Shown here: piece after piece, positions 7,021 to 17,626 of the stretch | How positions within the stretch are numbered: position 1 is the first letter of the stretch | Layout: each line of letters begins with the position of its first letter | Source of the DNA: Halobacteriovoraceae bacterium | GTDB taxonomy: Bacteria; Bdellovibrionota; Bacteriovoracia; Bacteriovoracales; Bacteriovoracaceae | Length of the DNA stretch: 64,000 nucleotides | Direction: 5' to 3' | NCBI GenBank assembly: GCA_002713145.1 | Contig: PAVS01000011.1 | Span: 1 to 64,000 of the forward strand | The notes under the pieces: model-generated | The model's input: only the letters and a program-made list of their open reading frames with translations | Told to the model about the DNA's origin: nothing | Database searches by the model: none | Translations under genes and position numbers: made by a program

Positions 7021-9336
7021 ATGAAGCAAAAGGTGCTGAAAATTGAGCTGATAGGATTGTTTGTCCTCTCGCTTATTACATTGGTCTACTATTTTTTTGG
7101 AAGCCAACTTCCCGACAACTCGTTATCTATTTCGAGCAGCTCGACAGATTATTTCTCACCTATTTATTATTTATCTTCTTTATTAGCTGAAATTTCTTAT
7201 TATACAGGTCCTTGGCTAGTCATCCCTACTTTGGCCTTTGCCTTTTTGTATTCTTTTGTGCTTTCAAAAAGATTTAAGCGCTCTGATTTTGTCATCGCTT
7301 TCTTGTTAATAGCTGTGTGCTATTCATTTACTTATTTTTTGAAACCTGGACTTTTAGGGAGTGGGCTTTTTTATATCTCACAAAAATATGTAGATCTTTA
7401 CGTTTCTTTTTTCGGCTCTTTGTTTTTAAGTGTTGTTATTTTCTATCTGACATTAAGAGGAACATTTTTTGTTTTACTTAGACAACTACAAAAAAGATTA
7501 GAGAAATTTGGTTTTGTACTCATAAAAAGAACTCAGCTTCTTACTCAGAACTCCAAGCAATTTGCCCTTACTTATAAGCAGAAAGTTAATGAAATTGATT
7601 TTAAATCAAAGACAAAATCCATGCTCAAAAGTGGCTCTGGAGACCTTCCTGCTCCCGCGAGAGATACACAGTCTAGCTTTGAAGATATCGATGGTCTCGT
7701 AGAGGAGGAATTCACTCAAACCGCAATTATAACTAAAAATGACGTCGAAGAGACTCATGAAGAAGTGAGTGATGGACAAGATACAGAAGTCAAAAGCGCA
7801 ACTGAAAATAAACCAGCTCCAAAAGTACGCAAGAAAACCAACTCAAAGTTTTTCAAAAGTCATGATCTTATTGATTGTATTTCAGCTTCAATTAATCACA
7901 ACCAAATGTCTGGACCTGATGATAATTATTTCACAGAAATTATTAAAGCAATCGAAAGTAAATTGCTTGAATTTAAGCTTGAAGGAAAGATTATCAATAT
8001 TTTAAAGGGCCCTGTTGTTGATACTTTCGAGTTGGAACTTGGAAGTGGAGTCAAGGTATCTAAGGTCACTAATTTAAGTGATGATATTGGGCTGGCCCTT
8101 AATGGAGCTCCTATTCGTATTGTTTATCCTATGCGTGGACGCTCGACTATTGGAATTGAGGTTCCAAGACTGCCTAGAGACTTTATTTATTTAGATGAAG
8201 TTTTAAAATCAAAACCCTTTAATGATTCAACTCAAAGACTGCCAATTGCTATGGGGAAAAATGCTTTTGGTGAAGTCAAGGTTGTTGATCTCGCCGGAAT
8301 GCCGCACATGCTTGTTGCGGGGGCTACAGGTGCTGGTAAGTCTGTCTTTATAAATGCTCTTTTGGTTTCGCTTATTATTAAAAAATCACCCAGACAATTA
8401 AAGCTTGTTTTAATCGATCCTAAGCAATTAGAATTAGCGCTCTACCAAGATCTTCCTCACTTGATGTTACCTGTGATCACTGACCCAAAATCATCTGCAG
8501 TTGCATTATTGTGGGCGGTTCAAGAGATGGAGCGACGCTACTCCATTCTCAAAGAGCTTGGTGTAAAAGGGATTGAAGGCTTTAATAAAAAAATTAAAAC
8601 TTGTGATCCGAGCCTGCTTTTAAAAATTAATGAATACTACGAAGATCAAGAAGATGAAGGTTACGAGTTACCTTATATCGTTATTGTTATTGATGAGTTT
8701 GCAGATCTTATTCTTTCTAAATCTGGTAAAGAAATTGAGCTAAATGTGAATAGACTGGCGGCGAAAGCTAGAGCTGCAGGAATACATTTAGTTGTTGCGA
8801 CTCAAAGACCTTCAACCGATGTTGTGACGGGGGTTGTAAAAGCTAACTTTCCAACCAGAGTTGCCTTTAGGGTTTCAACGGGACATGACTCGAAAACTAT
8901 TCTCGATCAGTATGGTGCTGAGAAACTCCTTGGAAAAGGGGATATGCTTTATAAACAAGGTGTTGAACTGCTAAGAATGCACTCATCATTTGTAGAGGAA
9001 GATGAAATTGAGGGGTTACTTGAAAAATTAGCTTCTATCCCTCAAGCTTTTAACCCCAATGCAGTGGATTTTCTGGAAAATGGTGGCGATGAACTCTTTG
9101 AAGATGATGCCCCTAAATCTGGCCCAGCAGTGACAGGAACCAGTGATGACCCTATGTATCAAGAGGCCCTGGATATTGTTTACGAAAGTGGAAGTGCTTC
9201 AGCATCTATGCTTCAGCGAAGACTGAGGGTTGGTTATAATCGCGCAGCTAATCTGGTGGAAGAGATGGAGCGTAATGGGATTGTAGGTCCGGCTCAAGGC
9301 TCTAAACCCAGAAAAGTTATTGCAACGCGCGAATAA
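7021..9336 (+). CDS. ftsK: DNA translocase FtsK/SpoIIIE
   Basis: This gene encodes 771 residues. FtsK is a septum-anchored ATPase that pumps chromosomal DNA during division and dimer resolution. Four N-terminal membrane helices (about residues 8-150) are followed by a charged linker. The motor has Walker A GATGAGKS at 434-441 and Walker B ending in DE at 553-559. The ATQRPST motif follows. A C-terminal winged-helix gamma domain (about 705-771, SASMLQRRLRVGYNRAANLVEEME) reads orienting sequences. The length is typical of a compact FtsK. It is expressed from its own promoter and stands ahead of the ribosomal protein operon. Confidence 0.96.
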   Translation: MKQKVLKIELIGLFVLSLITLVYYFFGSQLPDNSLSISSSSTDYFSPIYYLSSLLAEISYYTGPWLVIPTLAFAFLYSFVLSKRFKRSDFVIAFLLIAVCYSFTYFLKPGLLGSGLFYISQKYVDLYVSFFGSLFLSVVIFYLTLRGTFFVLLRQLQKRLEKFGFVLIKRTQLLTQNSKQFALTYKQKVNEIDFKSKTKSMLKSGSGDLPAPARDTQSSFEDIDGLVEEEFTQTAIITKNDVEETHEEVSDGQDTEVKSATENKPAPKVRKKTNSKFFKSHDLIDCISASINHNQMSGPDDNYFTEIIKAIESKLLEFKLEGKIINILKGPVVDTFELELGSGVKVSKVTNLSDDIGLALNGAPIRIVYPMRGRSTIGIEVPRLPRDFIYLDEVLKSKPFNDSTQRLPIAMGKNAFGEVKVVDLAGMPHMLVAGATGAGKSVFINALLVSLIIKKSPRQLKLVLIDPKQLELALYQDLPHLMLPVITDPKSSAVALLWAVQEMERRYSILKELGVKGIEGFNKKIKTCDPSLLLKINEYYEDQEDEGYELPYIVIVIDEFADLILSKSGKEIELNVNRLAAKARAAGIHLVVATQRPSTDVVTGVVKANFPTRVAFRVSTGHDSKTILDQYGAEKLLGKGDMLYKQGVELLRMHSSFVEEDEIEGLLEKLASIPQAFNPNAVDFLENGGDELFEDDAPKSGPAVTGTSDDPMYQEALDIVYESGSASASMLQRRLRVGYNRAANLVEEMERNGIVGPAQGSKPRKVIATRE

Positions 9337-9414
9337 ATTAAAATCTTTTACCTTCTTGCCAAAAAACGACTATTTATGTTATTTAAACCTACTTTGAAAA
9401 AAGTAGATATTAAC

Positions 9415-9489
9415 GCCAATCGCTTATATTGGAAGGTCTGCTGATTGATGTCAGTAGTTCAAAGCGATTAGATTTAACCGACCAAGGAG
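9415..9489 (+). promoter_or_regulatory. rpsB leader stem-loop, candidate autoregulatory site
   Basis: AATCGCTT (9418-9425) pairs with AAGCGATT (9462-9469) as a perfect 8-bp outer stem. Inside it CTGCTGA (9438-9444) and TCAGTAG (9451-9457) form an inner stem with one mismatch and a TTGATG loop. The AAGGAG ribosome site lies 14 nt further on. Known rpsB leaders in other proteobacteria bind S2 for feedback control; homology is not shown here. Confidence 0.5.
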
Positions 9490-9495
9490 ACATTC

Positions 9496-10275
9496 ATGGC
9501 AAAATTAGAGCTTAAACAACTTCTAGAAGCTGGTGCCCATTTCGGACATCAAACTCACAAGTGGAACCCAAAAATGAAACCCTATGTATATGGGGAAAGA
9601 AACGGGATCTACGTTATCGATCTACAACAAACATTACCTATGGCACAGAAGGCTTATGACTTTATCAAAAAGACTTCTTCTAGCGGAAAGTCTGTTCTCT
9701 TCGTAGGAACAAAAAGACAAGCTTCTCCAGTTGTTAAAGAAGCTGCTGAGAACTGTGGTGCATTTTATGTAACTAACAGATGGCTAGGTGGAATGCTTAC
9801 AAATTATAAAACTATTGCCCAGTCTATCGATAAACTTAGAAAAGTTGAAAAAATGAAAGAGACTGGCGATTTCAAACTTCTTACTAAAAAAGAACAATCA
9901 AAAATCGAAAAAGAAATGACTAAGTTAGAGAAAAACTTAGGTGGAATCAAGAACATGAGAAAGCTTCCAGGAGCTATTGTTGTTGTTGACCCTAATAGCG
10001 AGAGAATTGCCGTTAAAGAAGCCAACAATCTTAATATCCCTGTTATTGCACTTACTGATACCAACTGTGATCCTGACGGAATCGATTTTGTTGTTCCTGG
10101 TAATGATGATGCAATTAAATCTATTACACTCTTTACTGAATTTTTCAGCTCTGCAGTAGCTGAGGGAAGTAAAGGTGTAAAAAAATCAAACAACGAATCT
10201 GTAAAAGATGTTTCTCTTGAGAAAGAAATTCTTGAGAAATATGAAAAAGACGTTGAACTTAAGATGGAAGAATAA
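9496..10275 (+). CDS. rpsB: 30S ribosomal protein S2
   Basis: This gene encodes 259 residues and matches S2 from end to end: LLEAGAHFGHQTHKWNPKMKPYVYGERNGIYVIDL at the N terminus, FVGTKRQA, TNRWLGGMLTNYKTI, and the C-terminal IPVIALTDTNCDPDGIDFVVPGNDDAIKSI. S2 joins the head-body junction of the small subunit and is needed for S1 binding. AAGGAG precedes the ATG. It is the first gene of the rpsB-tsf unit, preceded by a structured leader. Confidence 0.98.
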   Translation: MAKLELKQLLEAGAHFGHQTHKWNPKMKPYVYGERNGIYVIDLQQTLPMAQKAYDFIKKTSSSGKSVLFVGTKRQASPVVKEAAENCGAFYVTNRWLGGMLTNYKTIAQSIDKLRKVEKMKETGDFKLLTKKEQSKIEKEMTKLEKNLGGIKNMRKLPGAIVVVDPNSERIAVKEANNLNIPVIALTDTNCDPDGIDFVVPGNDDAIKSITLFTEFFSSAVAEGSKGVKKSNNESVKDVSLEKEILEKYEKDVELKMEE

Positions 10276-10303
10276 TTAACCCTAAATAATTAAGGATTTA
10301 AAA

Positions 10304-11972
<1,669 letters not shown>

Positions 11973-11984
11973 TAGGAGGAGATC

Positions 11985-12542
11985 ATGATTGATGGGATCA
12001 AAAAAGAGCTAGAGCAATCTATGCAAAAATCAATCAAATCATTGCAAAACCAATTTGCAAAAGTAAGAACAGGTAGGGCCAGTGCAAGTGTCCTTGATTC
12101 AGTAGTTGTTGACTATTATGGAAGTCCAACACCCATAAAACAAGTTGGGCAAATCTCAACTCCAGAAGCTAGACTGCTACAAATCCAACCTTTTGATAAA
12201 TCTATTATTGGTGAGATTGAGAAATCTATCATCAATGCCAATTTAGGCTTAACTCCTTCTAACGATGGAAACTTTATTAGAATTCAATTTCCAGCACTTA
12301 CAGAAGAGAAAAGAAAAGATCTCGTAAAGCAAATTAAAAAAATGGGAGAAGATGCAAAAATCGGAATCCGAAATGCAAGACGTGATCAGAACGACGTAGT
12401 CAAAAAAGCAGAAAAAGATAAGGAAATCTCTGAAGACGATGCAAAGAAATTTCAAGATGAGATTCAAAAAGTCACTGATAAGTACGTTAAAGAAGTTGAT
12501 GATTTAATGGAACTTAAAGAAAAAGACCTTCTTACTGTTTAA
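11985..12542 (+). CDS. frr: Ribosome recycling factor
   Basis: This gene encodes 185 residues, the normal length. RRF splits post-termination ribosomes with EF-G. VRTGRASASVLDSVVVDYYGSPTPIKQV and ISTPEARLLQIQPFDKS are family signatures. A strong AGGAGG site precedes the ATG. The TAA stop shares its last base with the ATG of uppS, so the two genes are translationally coupled. Confidence 0.97.
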   Translation: MIDGIKKELEQSMQKSIKSLQNQFAKVRTGRASASVLDSVVVDYYGSPTPIKQVGQISTPEARLLQIQPFDKSIIGEIEKSIINANLGLTPSNDGNFIRIQFPALTEEKRKDLVKQIKKMGEDAKIGIRNARRDQNDVVKKAEKDKEISEDDAKKFQDEIQKVTDKYVKEVDDLMELKEKDLLTV

Positions 12543-13288
12543 TGAATACACTAAAACATGTTGCTATTATTATGGACGGAAATGGACGATGGGCTAAACG
12601 TCGTTTTCGTCCTAGAGTATGGGGGCATGTACGGGGAGCTAATCGGGTTTCTGAAATAGCTACAACTGCTGCAAAACTCAACCTTGAATCTCTCACTCTT
12701 TATGCGTTTTCTACAGAAAATTGGAGCAGACCGACTGAAGAGGTGAAAAGTCTTTTTAAACTTTTAAAGAAATTCCTTATAAAAGAGAAAAAAACAATTC
12801 TCAAAAATAATATTCGCTTTGATGTCATAGGCAACTACAAGGTACTAGAAACACATATTGTTGAGCTGATTGATGATCTTAAAGAATCTACCGCAAACAA
12901 TACAGGGTTAAACCTTATGCTCGCCATAAATTATGGTGGAAGAGCTGAGGTTGTAGATGCTGTAAATAGATTTCTTAAAAATAATCCCCTTCGTGAGCTA
13001 ACAGAGTCGGATATAACTGATAATTTGTATAATCCTATCAATCAAAATATAGACTTACTTATTAGAACTTCTGGAGACCAGAGAGTTTCCAATTTCTTAC
13101 TTTGGCAAATTTCCTATAGTGAGTTTTATTTTACAGATACTATGTGGCCTGAATTCACTGCTAAAGAATTTAAAGCAATCTTGGAGAAGGTCGCAACAAG
13201 AGAAAGAAGATTTGGTGGACTTACTGAAGATTCTCAATTGAACCCAAAACAAGTTTTATCACGTGATAAACAAAAAACTTTCAGTTAG
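12542..13288 (+). CDS. uppS: Isoprenyl (undecaprenyl) diphosphate synthase
   Basis: This gene encodes 248 residues and a cis-prenyltransferase that makes the C55 lipid carrier for cell-wall synthesis. IIMDGNGRWAKRR near the N terminus holds the catalytic Asp12 and the diphosphate-binding loop. STENWSRP and a C-terminal RTSGDQRVSNFLLWQ, then YSEFYFTDTMWPEF, are diagnostic. The gene overlaps frr by one base and is followed after 2 nt by cdsA. Confidence 0.97.
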   Translation: MNTLKHVAIIMDGNGRWAKRRFRPRVWGHVRGANRVSEIATTAAKLNLESLTLYAFSTENWSRPTEEVKSLFKLLKKFLIKEKKTILKNNIRFDVIGNYKVLETHIVELIDDLKESTANNTGLNLMLAINYGGRAEVVDAVNRFLKNNPLRELTESDITDNLYNPINQNIDLLIRTSGDQRVSNFLLWQISYSEFYFTDTMWPEFTAKEFKAILEKVATRERRFGGLTEDSQLNPKQVLSRDKQKTFS

Positions 13289-13290
13289 TT

Positions 13291-14109
13291 ATGAGTAATA
13301 CTAAGCAAAGAATTCTTTCGGCCATTGTGCTTGTCCTAATATTGATTGCATTTGCAAGCATTGGGAGTAAAGGTGTCCTGACTTTAATTTTTATCATTGG
13401 TGTTTTATTTGTTGATGAATTCGCGACCAAGTTTTTACAACTAGAGCGTAAAAGTTTCTCCTATATAATTTCTCAGATAAGTTTCTGTCTTGGATATGTC
13501 TATTTCAATTTTATAGATCAGAGTCGTGGATATTTTTTGGCCATCAATAATTTAGCTCTCATTATGCATATTGTTTTGCTTGGTTATTTATTTATAGAAA
13601 AATTAGAGAGTAAGAAATTTCTAACAAGTTTAAAATCTCTGAGTGTTTTAAGCGGTGTTTTCATACTTATTCCCATGTTGTCTATGAGCCAAGTTTTATT
13701 TCATAAGCAGTGGATTTCATTACTTTTATTATTAATGATCTTTAATATATCTGTTGATACCGGTGCCTGGTTTGTGGGAAAAAATTTTGGAAATACTAAA
13801 TTATGGCCCAAAATTAGCCCCAAAAAAACTTTAAAAGGCTTTATAGGCGGGAGTGTCATAGCGACTTTAATGGCCACATTGATCTCGTTTTATGCCTTTG
13901 GTAAAATAAGTCTCGGAATCATATTAGGATTTTTAATTTTATCGTTTCTTGCTCAATTTGGTGACCTCATTGAATCAAAATTAAAACGGCAAGTTGGAAT
14001 TAAGGACAGTTCTCAATTGATTCCTGGACATGGAGGAATTTACGACAGGTTGGATAGCCTACTTTTCGTTTGTCCATTTTACGTTTTATTTCTCCACTTA
14101 TATTTTTAG
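13291..14109 (+). CDS. cdsA: Phosphatidate cytidylyltransferase
   Basis: This gene encodes 272 residues with about seven or eight membrane helices. CdsA makes CDP-diacylglycerol from phosphatidate and CTP, the branch point of phospholipid synthesis. The C-terminal signature is clear: SPKKTLKGFIGG, then GDLIESKLKRQVGIKDSS, then LIPGHGGIYDRLDSL. It is placed between uppS and rseP, as in many bacteria, and supplies the substrate used by pssA further down the operon. Confidence 0.96.
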   Translation: MSNTKQRILSAIVLVLILIAFASIGSKGVLTLIFIIGVLFVDEFATKFLQLERKSFSYIISQISFCLGYVYFNFIDQSRGYFLAINNLALIMHIVLLGYLFIEKLESKKFLTSLKSLSVLSGVFILIPMLSMSQVLFHKQWISLLLLLMIFNISVDTGAWFVGKNFGNTKLWPKISPKKTLKGFIGGSVIATLMATLISFYAFGKISLGIILGFLILSFLAQFGDLIESKLKRQVGIKDSSQLIPGHGGIYDRLDSLLFVCPFYVLFLHLYF

Positions 14110-14117
14110 GAGTTTAC

Positions 14118-15692
14118 ATGTTAGATGGAATTTTAATTTTTATTATATTCTTAGGCCCTTTGATCTTTTTTCACGAGTTGGGACATTTTTTCTTCGCTCG
14201 ACTTGCTGGAGTAAGAGTTGAAGTTTTCTCAATTGGTTTTGGTCCGAAAATTTTAAAATTTAAAAAAGGTGATACAGAGTACGCCGTATCAATTATACCC
14301 TTAGGCGGGTATGTCAAAATGTTTGGCGATGATCCGCTTTCTGAAGTTGAATTGACTGAGGAAGAAAAAAAGGTGGCTTATACTCATAAGAGTAAGTGGG
14401 CTCGCTTTTGGATTGTCTTTGGTGGTCCTTTGGCAAACTTTGTTCTCGCATTTTTTATTTACTGGGGACTGGTCGGATTTGGAGAAAAAGTTCCTCAAAC
14501 CAGATTTGGAGTCCTTCCCGAAGAAAGCAAATTTTATCAAGCAGGAATCCGCACTGGGGATGTTCTGAAAAAAATAAATGATCAAGAAATTGTAAGTTTT
14601 GATGATTTAAATTTAGTCGACTCTCATGTTAATTCAGTTCAGGTGGAGAGACTTGATGAAACAAAAACTTTTAATCTCGATCAAAATGGGGTTGATTTTG
14701 TTCAAACCTTCTCAAAGTTTAATGGTCTGTTTAGGGCCCCTATTTTTCTCAAACCAGGATCTGGTTACTATTACTTAAGAAGTCCTGAGTACAAAAATAG
14801 AGACTTAGCAATTGAGGAATATCTTAGCCTAGGCTTAACTCAATTTGAGTTAGTGAAAATCACATCTTCTCTTAATCAAGTTTCGGAATTTCGACGCGAA
14901 AACATTGACCTTGATGAATCAGTTAAGACTGACATTATGATTGATGACCCCAAAAATTTATTATCAGCTATTCGAGAAATAGGCTTTTATAACACGGACT
15001 TAGTCATTTCCTCTATTTCTGCGGACTCAGCAGCATCTGAGAAGAATCTCAAAGGTGGAGAGGTCATTACAGAGATTAATGATAAACCTATTTACAGCTT
15101 TATTGCTGATTTGAAGCCTCATATCTCTCAGATGAAAAAAGGCGAAACTGTAGATTTAACACTCGTAAGTGAAGAAGGCAGCAGAGAAGTCGAGCTTAGC
15201 CCAAGAGAAATCGAAATAAATGGCAATAAAATTATGGCGATTGGTATATCGCCTGATTTAAAACTTAACCCAGTGAAGATGGTAGAAGTGAGAACAAAAG
15301 GTTTTTTTAATTCACTAGGAAAAGCTTGGGGGCGTACATCAGAAGCCATGGTGAAAACTCTTGTTGGATTTAAGCGTCTCGTTACGGGGGATGTTTCCTT
15401 AGAGCAAATGGGGGGGCCTCTCGCTATTGGTTCAGTTGCTAAAGACTCTTTTTATATAAGTATATCTATGTTTTTTAGATTGATGGCCTTGATATCAATC
15501 AATTTAGGGATCATTAATTTATTTCCTATTCCTGTTTTAGATGGCGGTCATATTGTTTTCATTATTCTTGAAGCCATAAACGGTGGTCCTTTATCGAGAA
15601 AGAAGCTTCAGTACGCTCAACAGATAGGGCTTTCTCTTTTACTTTGTCTGATTGTCTTGGCCCTTTACAACGATATCAATCGGATTTTTTAA
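14118..15692 (+). CDS. rseP: Site-2 protease RseP
   Basis: This gene encodes 524 residues from the ATG at 14118, which has AGGAG 5-7 nt upstream. RseP is an intramembrane zinc protease that cuts anti-sigma factors and leftover signal peptides. HELGH at residues 19-23 is the zinc site, and INLFPIPVLDGGH near the C terminus supplies the third ligand. Two PDZ-like regions lie between (AGIRTGDVLKKINDQEI and AASEKNLKGGEVITEINDKPI). The protein is about 75 residues longer than E. coli RseP because the periplasmic region between the PDZ parts is expanded. The stop shares a base with the next ATG. Confidence 0.95.
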   Translation: MLDGILIFIIFLGPLIFFHELGHFFFARLAGVRVEVFSIGFGPKILKFKKGDTEYAVSIIPLGGYVKMFGDDPLSEVELTEEEKKVAYTHKSKWARFWIVFGGPLANFVLAFFIYWGLVGFGEKVPQTRFGVLPEESKFYQAGIRTGDVLKKINDQEIVSFDDLNLVDSHVNSVQVERLDETKTFNLDQNGVDFVQTFSKFNGLFRAPIFLKPGSGYYYLRSPEYKNRDLAIEEYLSLGLTQFELVKITSSLNQVSEFRRENIDLDESVKTDIMIDDPKNLLSAIREIGFYNTDLVISSISADSAASEKNLKGGEVITEINDKPIYSFIADLKPHISQMKKGETVDLTLVSEEGSREVELSPREIEINGNKIMAIGISPDLKLNPVKMVEVRTKGFFNSLGKAWGRTSEAMVKTLVGFKRLVTGDVSLEQMGGPLAIGSVAKDSFYISISMFFRLMALISINLGIINLFPIPVLDGGHIVFIILEAINGGPLSRKKLQYAQQIGLSLLLCLIVLALYNDINRIF

Positions 15693-16273
15693 TGGATCTT
15701 TTTTTAGACACAACTGTTGATTTAACAGTTGGTTTAATATCTGACGACGTTAAGTGGCTTGAGTATAGAAAAGAAAGTACTAAAGCCACTCAAAAAATTC
15801 ATTTTATTATTTATGAAATTCTAAAGAAACATGGGCTTAAGATCACAGATCTCAACTCTTGTGTCTTTGTCGCCGGTCCAGGCTCTTATACGGGAATGCG
15901 AGTCTCTGCTGGTATCACTGATTTATTAAAGCTTGAAGATTTGGCGATAAAGAGCTTTTATCATTTTAATGTTCCCAAAATATGTGGTGTGGAATCAGGG
16001 GTATGGCTTGCAGATGCGTTTAAGGGGGAATATTTCACTTTTACTTGGGATAAAGATTTCTCTGAGAAAAAACTGATGAATAAAAAGTCTTTTAGCCCAG
16101 CTGATCATAAGCATATCTTCTCTCATTCGAAATTAGAAAATATAAAGACTCTGGATACATCTCTGCTGATAGTAGATAATATTAAAGATATTTATCAACA
16201 ACTTGATCAACAAAAAAGTCCACTAGACCTTTTTTATTATCGCTCTATTGAAGACGAGTTTAAGCGTGCTTAG
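15692..16273 (+). CDS. tsaB: tRNA threonylcarbamoyladenosine protein TsaB
   Basis: This gene encodes 193 residues from the ATG at 15692, which overlaps the rseP stop (TAATG). TsaB is the ASKHA-fold partner that scaffolds TsaD in forming t6A37 in tRNA. The N terminus MDLFLDTTVDLTVGLI and the motif VFVAGPGSYTGMRVSAGI are the TsaB signatures. It is a little shorter than the E. coli protein, and the C-terminal half is divergent. It sits in the operon between rseP and the Psd-like gene. Confidence 0.88.
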   Translation: MDLFLDTTVDLTVGLISDDVKWLEYRKESTKATQKIHFIIYEILKKHGLKITDLNSCVFVAGPGSYTGMRVSAGITDLLKLEDLAIKSFYHFNVPKICGVESGVWLADAFKGEYFTFTWDKDFSEKKLMNKKSFSPADHKHIFSHSKLENIKTLDTSLLIVDNIKDIYQQLDQQKSPLDLFYYRSIEDEFKRA

Positions 16274-16856
16274 AAATCACTTACTTTATAATCCTTTTTC
16301 TTCTCAAAAAATTAAAATATTCATCGTTCTCATGTTCCTACTTTCTTGGGAGCTGTTTTTTATCTCTTTATTTGTGCTATTGATATACACCCTGTTGTTT
16401 AAGAAGACACAATTTGATCGCTCAGATTTAGAGTCTCTTCAATCGGAAATTTTATATGCACCTTTTGGGGGAGTCGTTGATGAGGCAGAATCGGGAAAGT
16501 TAATCCTCGATTTACCTGCTTATAAAAGTTTTGGGGTCCAAATGCCTATTTACTCCACCATACAGAATTATAAAATCATCGCTCGGCATCGTTTTTCTTG
16601 GGCCAAAATGTATGCAGTAGAACTCGTGACAAGTAGTGAATACGGTGAAATAAAATATACTTTCGAGTGTAAATGGCCTTTCTTTGTTCCGCGAATATGG
16701 TGTCGTCCAGGAGATGTGGTCTACCCCAGTGCTTATATAGGATATTTGCTTTTTGGTGGAAAAATGACTATAGAATTTCAAAGACATGCAACTTTACTGG
16801 TGAGAAAGTCTGATAAATTATTAAGGGCGCAAACCCTTCTATGTTCTAAAGGTTAG
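16266..16856 (+). CDS. Psd-like membrane protein lacking the cleavage serine
   Basis: This gene encodes 196 residues from the GTG at 16266; a TTG at 16248 is an alternative start with no better ribosome site. Two N-terminal membrane segments are followed by APFGGVVDEAESGK and a C-terminal block with VPRIWCRPGDVVYPSAYIGY, then LLFGGKMTIEF. This matches in order the archaeal-type phosphatidylserine decarboxylase layout (APADG, ARRI, GxxxGxIxFGS). The serine of the FGS motif, which forms the pyruvoyl group by self-cleavage, is Gly here, and the HVNR-type histidine region is not recognisable. It directly precedes pssA, as psd often does. It is probably non-catalytic as a decarboxylase, or a diverged enzyme. 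Confidence 0.65.
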   Translation: MLRNHLLYNPFSSQKIKIFIVLMFLLSWELFFISLFVLLIYTLLFKKTQFDRSDLESLQSEILYAPFGGVVDEAESGKLILDLPAYKSFGVQMPIYSTIQNYKIIARHRFSWAKMYAVELVTSSEYGEIKYTFECKWPFFVPRIWCRPGDVVYPSAYIGYLLFGGKMTIEFQRHATLLVRKSDKLLRAQTLLCSKG

Positions 16857-16861
16857 TGAAA

Positions 16862-17626
16862 ATGACAGATAAAAAAGTAGATAAATTAGTTTTCTTTTTA
16901 CCCAATACTTGTACTGCATTAAATATTGCATGTGGTTTTCTCTCCGTCATTTACTCGTTTCAAGGTAAATTCTACGAAGCGTGTATTTTTATTGCTATTG
17001 GAGCTTTTCTCGACAGTATAGATGGCCGCTTGGCACGACTCGTGGGGGCAGAGTCTCAATTTGGGGAGCAGTTTGATTCTTTAAGTGATCTCATCTCTTT
17101 TGGAATGGCTCCTTCAATGATTTTTTATTTTCGATTTTTAACAGATTTCAATCGATTGGGAATGGTCGTGGCGTTTATGTTTTTACTTTGTGGGGCTTTA
17201 AGGCTAGCACGATTTAACGCCAATATCGATAAAGTCTCTAGTGATTATTTTCAGGGGTTACCTATTCCAGGTGCAGCCACCGCCCTTATTGGTTATGTGC
17301 TGCTATCACTTGAATTCGGTCATCTTACCATCTTAGAAGTTATAGCTGTTCCTTATATTTTACTCTACTCTTTACTCATGATTTCCAATATACCGTTTCC
17401 GTCATTTAAAAAATCTGACTGGGTCAGACGCAACAAAAGAAAAGTTCTCTTTATTCTCATTTTGTTATTTGCAGCTGTTTTTGTTTGGACTGAAGGGATG
17501 GTTTTCACCATTATAAGTGTCTATGTTTTTGGGTCACTTATTTATATGTTCACGCATAAAAATAAAATGAAAGATATTTTTAGTTGGGATGAAAATGCAA
17601 ACGCAAATCAACCCCACAAAGACTAG
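16862..17626 (+). CDS. pssA: CDP-diacylglycerol-serine O-phosphatidyltransferase
   Basis: This gene encodes 254 residues from the ATG at 16862, which has AAAGG at a normal distance; a GTG at 16856 is possible. It condenses CDP-diacylglycerol with serine to give phosphatidylserine. The CDP-alcohol phosphotransferase motif DG-x2-AR-x8-G-x3-D-x3-D is present as DGRLARLVGAESQFGEQFDSLSD. About seven membrane helices follow. It lies right after the Psd-like gene, and its 3' end overlaps truA by 38 nt. Confidence 0.95.
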   Translation: MTDKKVDKLVFFLPNTCTALNIACGFLSVIYSFQGKFYEACIFIAIGAFLDSIDGRLARLVGAESQFGEQFDSLSDLISFGMAPSMIFYFRFLTDFNRLGMVVAFMFLLCGALRLARFNANIDKVSSDYFQGLPIPGAATALIGYVLLSLEFGHLTILEVIAVPYILLYSLLMISNIPFPSFKKSDWVRRNKRKVLFILILLFAAVFVWTEGMVFTIISVYVFGSLIYMFTHKNKMKDIFSWDENANANQPHKD

